A stretch of 42,988 nucleotides of DNA, from positions 1 through 42,988 of the IMG/VR virus record IMGVR_UViG_3300005613_000130. The stretch is one strand, 5' to 3'. The translations under genes were made by a program, and so were the position numbers. Positions within the stretch are counted from its first letter, which is position 1. Each line of letters begins with the position of its first letter. Under the pieces are notes generated by a model that searched no databases, had not been told where the DNA came from, and saw nothing but the letters and a program-made list of their open reading frames with translations. This DNA comes from a virus. This document shows, one piece after another, positions 25,352-32,443 of the stretch.

Positions 25352-28169
25352 TTTAACAGCCGATACAACACAATGGGTAGTAGGAAAAGACTACCCTGAA
25401 TATTACGATGAAGTAGCTCTATCAACTATTTCTAAAGGATACCTCTTACCAGGAGAAACCCCAAGAAAAGCATTCAGAAGAATATCTAAAGCAGTAGCAG
25501 ATAGACTTAATCGCCCTGACTTAGAAAACAAATTCTTTAAATATATTTGGAATGGATGGATTGGGTTAGCCTCTCCTGTTTTATCTAATATGGGAACTGA
25601 TCGTGGTCTGCCTATATCATGTGTGACTGGAGATACTTGGATTAACACTTTGGATGGGGTAAAAAGGGCAGATCAAATAGAAATAGGAGATAAAGTTTTA
25701 ACCCATAAGAATAGATTTAGGAAAGTTACTAAAATAATTCCTACTAAACAAAAAGGGGACATATACGAATTGCAAGTTAGAACTCGAACTACTAAACTCC
25801 ATATTACAGGAAACCATTTAGTATTAACTAATACAGGATGGAAAAGAGTAGATGAGTTAGATCCTAAAAAGGATTTAATAGCAACTAATGCTAGCATTAA
25901 TTTTGAAACTTCTATCAAAGATAATTTTTATTTAAATATACAAGATTATATTTCTAAAGATGATTATCTAATTGAAGGGAATACTTTAATTAATAAAAAT
26001 AAAAAACATACAGGGGGAGATAATATAAATAATAAAATAAAAGTTACTCCTGAGTTAATGTGGGCTTTTGGTTTATGGTTAGCTGATGGAACTATTAACA
26101 TACAAAAAGGTACCCCCTGCACTATCAGTTTAGTGTCCAACTTAAGTAAGGAAAAAGATTTAAGTTTTAAATGGGCTAATATAATCAAATCCCACTTTAA
26201 TTTAAATTATGCTACCCACGAAGTAGATTCTCAAAACTGTATTCATCAACATTTCTCTAATAGATTTATTGGGAAAGCTTTTTATGAAATTTTTAATCAT
26301 AAATTTGATAAAAAACGTATTCCTAGTTGGGTGTTTGATCTTCCTAAAGAACATCAATTAAAGTTATTAGAAGGGTTTTATGAAGGAGATGGTAATAAAG
26401 CTGGAAGGGGGGAAAGATACCAAATAACTATAGCTAATCCTGAGTTGTTATCCCAATTATTTTATATTGCCCTTAATAATGGAAATTTATGTTCATTAAA
26501 TCTTAAGGAAAAAGCCTCTAAAAAAAGTTCTAAACCTAATAATTATACTTTTTCTTATTTAGATACTGAACAAACTATCCAAAGGCAAAAAGATTATTTT
26601 GGAATTCCCTTCACAGATGGAAATAGATATTGCAATATAAAATCTCTAAAGAAAACTAATTTAATTAAAGATGTATTTGATTTCACTGTCGAAGAAGATC
26701 ATTCATTTAGTTGTGCAGGAGTAATAGTCCATAATTGTTTTGGTATTGACACTCCAGACTCAATTAGAGGTATTGGGTTAACTAATGCTGAATTAATGAA
26801 ACTTACAGCTTTAGGGGGAGGGGTTGGCATCTCTGTTTCCCGAATCCGCCCACGAGGAACCGAAATTCGGGGTAATGGTAAATCTGAAGGTGTAGTACCC
26901 TGGTGTAAAATTTATGATTCCGCTATCATAGCCACAAATCAAGGCTCAGTCAGAAGAGGTGCCGCTTCTGTTAATTTAAATATCAACCACCCAGACATTA
27001 AAGAATATTTACAGATCAGAAGACCTAAAGGAGATCCTAACCGTCAATGTTTAAATCTTCATCAATGTGTTGTTGTGGATGACTCTTTTATGAGAAAACT
27101 CTACGATAGAGATGGAGAAGCTATGTCATTATGGCTAGAGATACTTAAAACCCGTGTAGAAACAGGTGAGCCATATATCATGTTTAAGGATAATGTTAAT
27201 AAAAACAATCCTTTAGCTTATATGATGAATAATTTGGATGTTTCGATGACCAATATTTGTACAGAAATAACACTCCATACCGACGAAGAACATTCATTCA
27301 TTTGTTGTTTATCTTCTTTAAATTTAGCCAAATATGATGAATGGAAAGATACAGATGTAGTAGAGACTGCTATTTACTTTTTAGATGGTGTAATGCAAGA
27401 ATTTATTGATAAAAGCAATGGTAAAGAATCTATGATTCGTACTCACCGCCATGCTAAAAAAGGTAGAGCCTTAGGTTTAGGTGTAATGGGGTGGCATTCT
27501 TTACTTCAACAAAAAGGCTTACCATTTAACTCAATAGCCTCAACTGCTTGGACTCATACTATTTTTAGTGATATTAGAAATAAAGCCGAAGCTACTTCTA
27601 GACAACTAGCTCAAGAATATGGTGAGCCTTTATGGTGTAAAGGTACAGGTATGAGAAATACTCATCTTCTAGCTATAGCCCCCACTGTATCTAATTCCAG
27701 GATTAATAATTGTTCAGCAGGTATTGAACCAATTCCAGCAAACATATATACATTTAATGGGGCTAAGGGTACATTTATCGTTAAAAATAAAGAACTTGAA
27801 ACATTATTAGAATCTAAAGGACATAATACTGAAAAAATATGGGATCAAATCTTATCAGATAATGGTTCAGTACAGAACTTACCAAATGAAATCTTAAGTG
27901 AAACTGAGAAAGAAGTATTCTTAACATTTGCTGAAATCAATCAATTAGGTTTAGTTCAACAAGCAGCTATTAGACAAAAATATATTGATCAAACTCAATC
28001 TTTAAATTTAGCATTTGCACCTACTGATTCTCCAAAGTTTATAAACTTAGTCCATATGGAAGCATGGCGTTTGGGAATAAAAACCCTATATTATTTAAGA
28101 ACTGATTCAGTAATTAAAGGAGATTTAGGGTCACGTACAAGTGAAGGTTGTTTAAGTTGCGAGGGTTAA
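25341..28169 (+). CDS. nrdA: Ribonucleotide reductase class I large subunit, NrdA, with intein
   Basis: The 942-aa precursor contains an NrdA extein of about 570 aa split by an intein of 372 aa (residues 94-465). Extein landmarks: SKGYLLPGETPRKAFRR, GLPIS joined to CFGIDTPDSI after splicing (the active-site cysteine equivalent to E. coli Cys225), MTNICTEITLH (Cys439), CCLSSLNL (Cys462) and the C-terminal thiol pair CLSCEG that takes electrons from thioredoxin. The protein reduces ribonucleotides. At 570 aa it is much shorter than E. coli or T4 NrdA (over 750) and the N terminus lacks room for an ATP-cone, so overall activity is probably not shut off by dATP. Activity depends on intein removal. 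Confidence 0.93.
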   Translation: MDNSLTADTTQWVVGKDYPEYYDEVALSTISKGYLLPGETPRKAFRRISKAVADRLNRPDLENKFFKYIWNGWIGLASPVLSNMGTDRGLPISCVTGDTWINTLDGVKRADQIEIGDKVLTHKNRFRKVTKIIPTKQKGDIYELQVRTRTTKLHITGNHLVLTNTGWKRVDELDPKKDLIATNASINFETSIKDNFYLNIQDYISKDDYLIEGNTLINKNKKHTGGDNINNKIKVTPELMWAFGLWLADGTINIQKGTPCTISLVSNLSKEKDLSFKWANIIKSHFNLNYATHEVDSQNCIHQHFSNRFIGKAFYEIFNHKFDKKRIPSWVFDLPKEHQLKLLEGFYEGDGNKAGRGERYQITIANPELLSQLFYIALNNGNLCSLNLKEKASKKSSKPNNYTFSYLDTEQTIQRQKDYFGIPFTDGNRYCNIKSLKKTNLIKDVFDFTVEEDHSFSCAGVIVHNCFGIDTPDSIRGIGLTNAELMKLTALGGGVGISVSRIRPRGTEIRGNGKSEGVVPWCKIYDSAIIATNQGSVRRGAASVNLNINHPDIKEYLQIRRPKGDPNRQCLNLHQCVVVDDSFMRKLYDRDGEAMSLWLEILKTRVETGEPYIMFKDNVNKNNPLAYMMNNLDVSMTNICTEITLHTDEEHSFICCLSSLNLAKYDEWKDTDVVETAIYFLDGVMQEFIDKSNGKESMIRTHRHAKKGRALGLGVMGWHSLLQQKGLPFNSIASTAWTHTIFSDIRNKAEATSRQLAQEYGEPLWCKGTGMRNTHLLAIAPTVSNSRINNCSAGIEPIPANIYTFNGAKGTFIVKNKELETLLESKGHNTEKIWDQILSDNGSVQNLPNEILSETEKEVFLTFAEINQLGLVQQAAIRQKYIDQTQSLNLAFAPTDSPKFINLVHMEAWRLGIKTLYYLRTDSVIKGDLGSRTSEGCLSCEG
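25620..26735 (+). mobile_element. Intein with LAGLIDADG (DOD) homing endonuclease inside nrdA
   Basis: The element runs from Cys94 (CVTGDTWINTLDG, splicing block A) to Asn465 (GVIVHN, block G), followed by extein Cys466. Block B is visible as TKLHITGNHLVLT with its histidine, and block F as FDFTVEEDHSFSCAG. In between lie two endonuclease motifs, AFGLWLADGTI near residue 242 and LLEGFYEGDGN near 342, so it probably still has a homing nuclease. Both splice-site residues needed for standard Cys1/Asn-Cys+1 splicing are intact. The insertion is exactly before the active-site cysteine, a strongly conserved site. Confidence 0.93.
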
Positions 28170-28201
28170 TAAATGTAGAGAGGAAGTGTGTGGAGTTTCA
28201 C

Positions 28202-28273
28202 ACATTTAGTGCAAATTCATGTCTAGACCCACACCTTCTTCTTTTTCTTAGTATGTATTACCGCACTAAATGT
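28202..28273 (+). repeat. 11-bp inverted repeat downstream of nrdA
   Basis: ACATTTAGTGC (28202-28212) and GCACTAAATGT (28263-28273) are perfect inverted repeats 50 bases apart. Just before them TGTGTG-GAGTTT-CACACA is a smaller hairpin. Together they fill the spacer between nrdA and the GIY-YIG remnant; there is no T run directly after them. Confidence 0.5.
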
Positions 28274-28279
28274 ATTAAT

Positions 28280-28522
28280 ATGACTAAGATATATTACCTT
28301 CATGAAGGGGACAACATCCCAATTTATATAGGAAAAACCATCTCCCCTCTTAAAAAAAGATTAAACCACCATAGATGTAAAAAATCTCAACCTTACTTAC
28401 AAATTGAGATTATAGATGAAGTTCCTAATGAAGAATGGAGGTTTTGGGAAGAGTTTTATATAATTTTATTAATCTTACATCTTTACCTGAAGATTTACAA
28501 GTGGGACATCAGCTTTATATAG
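28280..28522 (+). pseudogene. Truncated GIY-YIG endonuclease
   Basis: From the ATG at 28280 the product reads TKIYYLHEGDNIPIYIGKT, then a LKKRLNHHRCKK segment and NEEWRFWEEFY, the N-terminal part of a GIY-YIG nuclease including the catalytic-type Arg. After WEEFY the expected continuation (compare RETYWINYYVNLGFEILNK in the gene at 35121) is lost: the frame runs into unrelated residues and stops at 28522. Bases 28462-28611 carry sequence of another protein in a different frame. It looks like the broken remains of a homing endonuclease. The longer frame from 28148 overlaps nrdA and is not credible. Confidence 0.65.
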
Positions 28523-28611
28523 GAGGAGCTGCTCTCGAGGAAAACTCTGATGAAGAAATAAAAGCTATGCTTGGGCCTACCGGATTTATAAAAGGCGAAA
28601 TTCTTGCGTAA
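28462..28611 (+). pseudogene. C-terminal fragment of a leucine-rich-repeat-like gene
   Basis: In the frame ending with TAA at 28609-28611 the sequence reads NFINLTSLPEDLQVGHQLYI, then GGAALEENSDEEIKAM and GPTGFIKGEILA. The TSLPxxLxVxxxL pattern is the same as in the gene that starts at 42744 (TSLPEGLIVK). No start codon precedes it, and the upstream part is replaced by the GIY-YIG fragment. This suggests that an LRR-like gene was cut and its 5' part lost by recombination. Confidence 0.5.
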
Positions 28612-28638
28612 AATTATAAATTTTTCCCAAAATTTATT

Positions 28639-28650
28639 ATATTTATAATA
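28639..28650 (+). promoter_or_regulatory. Late promoter-like motif
   Basis: ATATTTATAATAAAAAAAG, a full copy of the late motif, lies 12 bases before the ATG at 28663. Confidence 0.65.
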
Positions 28651-28662
28651 AAAAAAGTAAAT

Positions 28663-29346
28663 ATGAATTCACAACTTGAAATTTATTACTGGCAAAAATT
28701 AGCAGGAATCATAACTGAATCTCAGTATTATGAGAAAAAAAGATTACTTGAAGTTTCTATAGAACAATTAAAAACTCAATTTGTTGATACTAATAAAGTA
28801 TCTCAAGAAGTTTTTGATGCTATTCTAGATGCTGCAAATTCAGACTCAGCATATGCTACTTGGTTAACATCAAGAGTGGCAAAAAATTTAATTAAAGCCG
28901 AAGATGTTTATAAATACGAAGAATATTTAGATATTTTTACACGTAATAAAAATAAGTATCCTATAAAAGATATTAACCAAATTAAAACAAAACCGCAATT
29001 AGATGATTGGCTTTCACAAACCTTAGAGATAAAGAAGGGGGAAAGTGAAGATATTTCAACTGTAAAAGGTATCAAAAAATCCGATAAATATAAAGAATTA
29101 GAAATTGGTCAGGTTGATGGGTTTGTGGTTTATAAACTTCCAAAAGGAAGGACAGATTTTTATGGTACATCATGTGAATTAGGTTCAGGAACAGAATGGT
29201 GCACTGCAACGGGTAAAACACGTGCGCTTTTTGATGATCATATCAAAAAAGACGATCTGTATATTTTCGTTAGAGATAATGAAAAATATCAATTTCATTA
29301 TGCTACAAACCAATTTAAGGATGTAAATGACATTTCAATTTCTTAA
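28663..29346 (+). CDS. Conserved phage protein, unknown function
   Basis: This 227-aa protein is expressed from its own late motif. The N-terminal 140 residues are helical and charged (EIYYWQKLAGIITESQYYE). The C-terminal part has a pattern I recall from other myovirus proteins of unknown role: FYGTSCELGSGTEWCTATGK, then DDHIKKDDLYIFVRDNEKYQ and FHYATNQF. The WCTA motif and the strands after it may form a small conserved domain. No membrane segment or enzyme signature. Being late-expressed and next to lysis-like genes, it may be virion-associated or structural. Confidence 0.65.
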   Translation: MNSQLEIYYWQKLAGIITESQYYEKKRLLEVSIEQLKTQFVDTNKVSQEVFDAILDAANSDSAYATWLTSRVAKNLIKAEDVYKYEEYLDIFTRNKNKYPIKDINQIKTKPQLDDWLSQTLEIKKGESEDISTVKGIKKSDKYKELEIGQVDGFVVYKLPKGRTDFYGTSCELGSGTEWCTATGKTRALFDDHIKKDDLYIFVRDNEKYQFHYATNQFKDVNDISIS

Positions 29347-29363
29347 ATTTTAAAACATTTATT

Positions 29364-29528
29364 ATGAATACATTAGACAAAATTAAACAAATCCTAACAT
29401 CAAAATATACTATTATTGGTTTTACTTTAGTAGTAAGTGCTGTAGTTTATTTTAAAGGTTTACCTTTAGTAGGTGGTATAGCTTTAGGAGTAGCTGGAGT
29501 AAAATTGTGGGATATTTTAAAAAAATAA
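29364..29528 (+). CDS. Small two-helix membrane protein (54 aa)
   Basis: ATG at 29364 opens a 54-aa frame ending TAA at 29526-29528. It starts NTLDKIKQILTSKYT, followed by hydrophobic segments IIGFTLVVSAVVYF and LPLVGGIALGVAGVKLW separated by a short turn, then a Lys-rich end (DILKK). Codon use is like its neighbours, and the start lies 17 bases after the previous stop. The size and hairpin topology would suit a holin or holin regulator next to the holin-like gene at 29632, but this is inference. Confidence 0.6.
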   Translation: MNTLDKIKQILTSKYTIIGFTLVVSAVVYFKGLPLVGGIALGVAGVKLWDILKK

Positions 29529-29554
29529 AACAAAAAACCATATAAAATATGTTG

Positions 29555-29583
29555 GGGAGGTATAGTATTTCTATACCTCCCTT
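29555..29583 (+). terminator. Strong hairpin, probable terminator
   Basis: GGGAGGTATAG and CTATACCTCCC form a perfect 11-bp stem around TATTT. The T tract after it is weak (TTAATATTT) and overlaps the next late motif, but position between two transcription units fits a terminator. Confidence 0.7.
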
Positions 29584-29584
29584 A

Positions 29585-29595
29585 ATATTTATAAT
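29585..29595 (+). promoter_or_regulatory. Late promoter-like motif before holin-like gene
   Basis: ATATTTATAATCAACAG starts 3 bases after the hairpin stem and lies 36 bases before the ATG at 29632. Confidence 0.6.
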
Positions 29596-29631
29596 CAACA
29601 GTTTCACCATAAACATACATAATCTTTACAT

Positions 29632-30054
29632 ATGAAAGAAGTTAACTTAACTCCCATAATAGTATCATTATCAACATTTGCAGCATTTATATGTTCTTAT
29701 TTTTTAGAAATTACTATGGATAATGCTGAACAATATTTAGCAATAGCAGGAGTTATATTTGCTGATGGTTTTTTTGGGGTATTAGCCGGTATAAAACGTG
29801 AAGGATTTAAAACATATAAAGCATTGAAAATATTAAAATCCATAGTAGCATGGTCTATCATACTAACAGTTATACTAATGGTAGAAAAAGGATTTCAGGG
29901 ATCAGGTTGGTTAAGTGAAACTATTATAATACCTTTTATGGTATTTCAATTAATAAGTGCTTTGAAAAATGCTTCAATGGCTGGTTTAATTAAAGTAGAA
30001 GAATTAAATAAAATTCTAGATAGAATAGATAAACATAAAGGGTTACGAATTTAA
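29632..30054 (+). CDS. Holin-like membrane protein (phage holin superfamily 4 type)
   Basis: This 140-aa protein has three or four hydrophobic segments: LTPIIVSLSTFAAFICSYF, YLAIAGVIFADGFFGVLAG, KSIVAWSIILTVILMV and TIIIPFMVFQLISAL. Between the second and third, GIKREGFKTYKALK is a basic loop like that of toxin-secretion/phage-lysis holins, where a (V/A)xxDxxxGxxxAxK pattern precedes the loop. The C terminus is charged (EELNKILDRIDKHKGLRI). It would permeabilise the inner membrane at the end of infection. It lies between two other small membrane proteins under a late promoter, which supports a lysis role. No endolysin is seen beside it. Confidence 0.65.
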   Translation: MKEVNLTPIIVSLSTFAAFICSYFLEITMDNAEQYLAIAGVIFADGFFGVLAGIKREGFKTYKALKILKSIVAWSIILTVILMVEKGFQGSGWLSETIIIPFMVFQLISALKNASMAGLIKVEELNKILDRIDKHKGLRI

Positions 30055-30067
30055 AATTTAAGGTTAT

Positions 30068-31087
30068 ATGTTTGAAAAAATAAAAGAAAGGTTATTTCCC
30101 TTTTTAATAGCACTATCAGCTTTATCTGTATCTGCATCTGCAGCATTTTATTCAATTACAGGTTTAAGTAAATTATTTGCGGGTGCAGCTTTAGAAGTTA
30201 TAATAATGGCCTCAGCTTTAGAGGTAGCTAAACTTGTTATTGCTTCTCTTTTATACCAATATAGAAAATCTTTACCTAAAATCCTAAAGGGGTATCTAAC
30301 ATTAGCTTGTATTGTATTAATGTTAATTACATCTATGGGGATTTATGGTTTTTTATCAGCTAGTTATCAAGAAGTTGCTAATAAAACCCAATTAAGTGAA
30401 AATAAGATAGAATTAATAGAGAAAAAAAGAGATAATATTCAGGAACAGTTAAATTTTTTATCTGGAGAAAAACAATCTATTACTAATTCTATTTCAGAAC
30501 TACAAAAAGGGCTATCTAATAATGTAATTCAATATAAAGATCGTGAAACAGGAGAAATTATAACCACAACTTCCACCTCTACCAGAAAAGCTCTAGAAAA
30601 ACAACTAGATCAATCTATTGATAGGCAAAACGCCTTAAATTCAAAAATTGATAGTTTAAATACTGTTTTGTTTAATTATGAAACTGAAATGTTTGAAATA
30701 GAACAAGAAAGTGAATCAGCATCTGAATTGGGTCCCTTAAAATATTTGTCTAATATTACAGGAACTCCCATGAATAAGATTATTAATTGGTTATTATTAA
30801 CAATAATTTTTGTGTTTGACCCATTAGCTATAAGCCTAGTAATAGCAGCTAATTTTGCATTTGAACAGTTAAAAAACAAATATAAACAAAATATTTATGG
30901 TGAGATTGTTCCTCAAGTAGAAACTCCCCAACCCGCAACTGTTACTGAAGTATCTTCTTCTATAAGTCCCCCACCTTCAGAAAAAAAATCTTCTCCTTTA
31001 ATTCCTTCTGGTCTTTCAGCTTGGCGAAGAAACAAAATAGCTAGAGAAAATCAAAAAAAAGATGATGATTTAACAAAAATTTACTAA
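30068..31087 (+). CDS. Four-helix membrane protein with long coiled coil
   Basis: This 339-aa protein has membrane segments at about residues 10-29, 35-62, 75-99 and 239-264, a coiled coil between about 101 and 215 (LIEKKRDNIQEQLNF and KIDSLNTVLFNYETEMFE), and a Pro/Ser/Lys-rich C-terminal tail ending SAWRRNKIARENQKK. The membrane part includes SALEVAKLVIASLLYQYRK and FDPLAISLVIAANF, with charged residues inside the helices. I have seen such proteins in Bacteroidota phages but know no function. Its place 13 bases after the holin-like gene suggests it works with the membrane at lysis, possibly like a spanin or a regulator; that is inference. Confidence 0.65.
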   Translation: MFEKIKERLFPFLIALSALSVSASAAFYSITGLSKLFAGAALEVIIMASALEVAKLVIASLLYQYRKSLPKILKGYLTLACIVLMLITSMGIYGFLSASYQEVANKTQLSENKIELIEKKRDNIQEQLNFLSGEKQSITNSISELQKGLSNNVIQYKDRETGEIITTTSTSTRKALEKQLDQSIDRQNALNSKIDSLNTVLFNYETEMFEIEQESESASELGPLKYLSNITGTPMNKIINWLLLTIIFVFDPLAISLVIAANFAFEQLKNKYKQNIYGEIVPQVETPQPATVTEVSSSISPPPSEKKSSPLIPSGLSAWRRNKIARENQKKDDDLTKIY

Positions 31088-31093
31088 TTTTTT

Positions 31094-31124
31094 TTGGTTT
31101 TTTGAAAAAATTTTATTATATTTA
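31094..31124 (+). promoter_or_regulatory. Early/middle promoter TTGG-N19-TATATTTA before the deazaguanine operon
   Basis: TTGG at 31094-31097 and TATATTTA at 31117-31124 are 19 bases apart, identical in form to the promoter before gp32. It starts the run from 31144 through the queuosine-type genes. Confidence 0.65.
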
Positions 31125-31143
31125 GGGAAATAAAACAAAAGTT

Positions 31144-31653
31144 ATGTATAAAGTATTTGATAAAATCAATGAAAAATTAGTTTTATCTGAGATTCAAAAG
31201 CTTAAACCTCTTAAATACAACCAATTTTATTGGTGGAGGCGCTTTGCTCCCAAAAATTCTCCTCTTTCTAAAAATGCCCCTTTATGGGATATGATTGTTA
31301 ATGGTGATTTAGATTTTTCTCATTATTATTGGCAAGCCCTCTACTCAGAGATAGAAATCAATGAGAAGTACAAAAGATCCAAAGATCACCACATGTATTT
31401 AGAAACCACTTCCATCGATAGAGAACGTCGTGCTAAATTATGGGCAGATTTTGAAAAAGATGAAAAAGCAAAACTTGCACTTATCAAAAAATTATTCCTT
31501 AGAAATTTCTTTATCACATCAGAAGAATATGAAAAAGAAATCATCAGTTTTGGAGATGATTTAAGAGAGTTTTATCTTTATTGTAAATTAACTTATGGTA
31601 AACGACAAGTAATTCCTTCTCGTCGAGGCAGACCACCAAAAAAGAAAAAATGA
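31144..31653 (+). CDS. Hypothetical basic protein at the head of the deazaguanine operon
   Basis: This 169-aa protein is rich in Lys, Tyr and Trp (YNQFYWWRRFAPKNSPLS, DFSHYYWQALYSEIEINEKY) and ends in a short AT-hook-like tail, RRGRPPKKKK, that could bind the minor groove of AT-rich DNA. The stop codon overlaps the ATG of the DpdA-like gene (ATGA), so the two are translated together. A DNA-binding partner of the transglycosylase is a reasonable guess but unproven. No known family recognised. Confidence 0.65.
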   Translation: MYKVFDKINEKLVLSEIQKLKPLKYNQFYWWRRFAPKNSPLSKNAPLWDMIVNGDLDFSHYYWQALYSEIEINEKYKRSKDHHMYLETTSIDRERRAKLWADFEKDEKAKLALIKKLFLRNFFITSEEYEKEIISFGDDLREFYLYCKLTYGKRQVIPSRRGRPPKKKK

Positions 31654-32438
31654 GAGTATCGCACGAATTTCCTATTGATTATTTAAAAGAAGGTCAACAA
31701 TATATTGATTACGAGTTTTGTTTACCTCATCTTTTAGATCAAAGCGATAAATACAAAGAATATTTTTTAGAAGCCAAACAAAAGGGTCGTTATATTATAA
31801 TGGATAATTCTCTACATGAGTTAGGTGAACCCTATTATGCAGATAGACTTTATTATTGGCTTAATAGTTTGGAACCCAATGAATTTATAGTTCCTGACTA
31901 TTGGGAGGATGTAAATGCTACACTAGTTACGGCTAAAGAGTGGATTAATAGAAAAATTCCTACATCTATTACACTAATGGCTGTAGTTCAAGCCAGTAAT
32001 AAATTTGATGCTATCAGATGTTATGACATATTAAAAACTCAAGGCTATAAAAAGATTGCATTTTCATATGGAGCTAACTGGTACTATCAAGAAGGCTTAC
32101 CCACCACCCCAGATAAAAACAACAAGCTTTTAACCAAGGGGCATGGTAGGTATAATTTTATTAAGGAATTATATGATAAAGGCTTAATAACTAATAATGA
32201 TAAAATCCATCTATTAGGATGCAACTTACCCCAGGAATTTGCATTATTTAAAGAATTATCTTTTATTGATACTATTGATACTTCTAATCCTGTAATCCAT
32301 GGTTTAGCTGGAATTAAATATGAAGATTATGGTCTATTAGATAAAGTTCTACATAAAGTAGACCGTTATGTAGGAGATGAAGATAATTGGGATATTGTTG
32401 TACATAATATAAACAAATTTAAAACATTTATAAAATAA
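31650..32438 (+). CDS. dpdA: DpdA-like DNA 7-deazaguanine transglycosylase (TGT superfamily)
   Basis: This 262-aa protein resembles the short phage relatives of tRNA-guanine transglycosylase. MRVSHEFPIDYLKEGQQYID opens the chain; DNSLHELGEPYYADRLYYWL and FIVPDYWEDVNATLVTAKEW follow. MAVVQASNKFDAIRCYDILK, IAFSYGANW and IHLLGCNLPQEFALF come next, then IDTIDTSNPVIHGLAG, where an Asp could be the nucleophile. In such phages DpdA-type enzymes exchange guanine in DNA for preQ0 or a relative. The linked queC, queD, queE and folE genes strongly support this function over tRNA modification. It is smaller than the cellular DpdA. The catalytic assignment by eye remains tentative. Confidence 0.68.
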   Translation: MRVSHEFPIDYLKEGQQYIDYEFCLPHLLDQSDKYKEYFLEAKQKGRYIIMDNSLHELGEPYYADRLYYWLNSLEPNEFIVPDYWEDVNATLVTAKEWINRKIPTSITLMAVVQASNKFDAIRCYDILKTQGYKKIAFSYGANWYYQEGLPTTPDKNNKLLTKGHGRYNFIKELYDKGLITNNDKIHLLGCNLPQEFALFKELSFIDTIDTSNPVIHGLAGIKYEDYGLLDKVLHKVDRYVGDEDNWDIVVHNINKFKTFIK

Positions 32439-32443
32439 AAATT

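Noticed and set aside
28148-28279. Longer GIY-YIG reading frame starting within nrdA
   Set aside because: The first 44 residues overlap the nrdA end and the structured spacer and do not resemble a nuclease; GIY-YIG similarity starts at ATG 28280.
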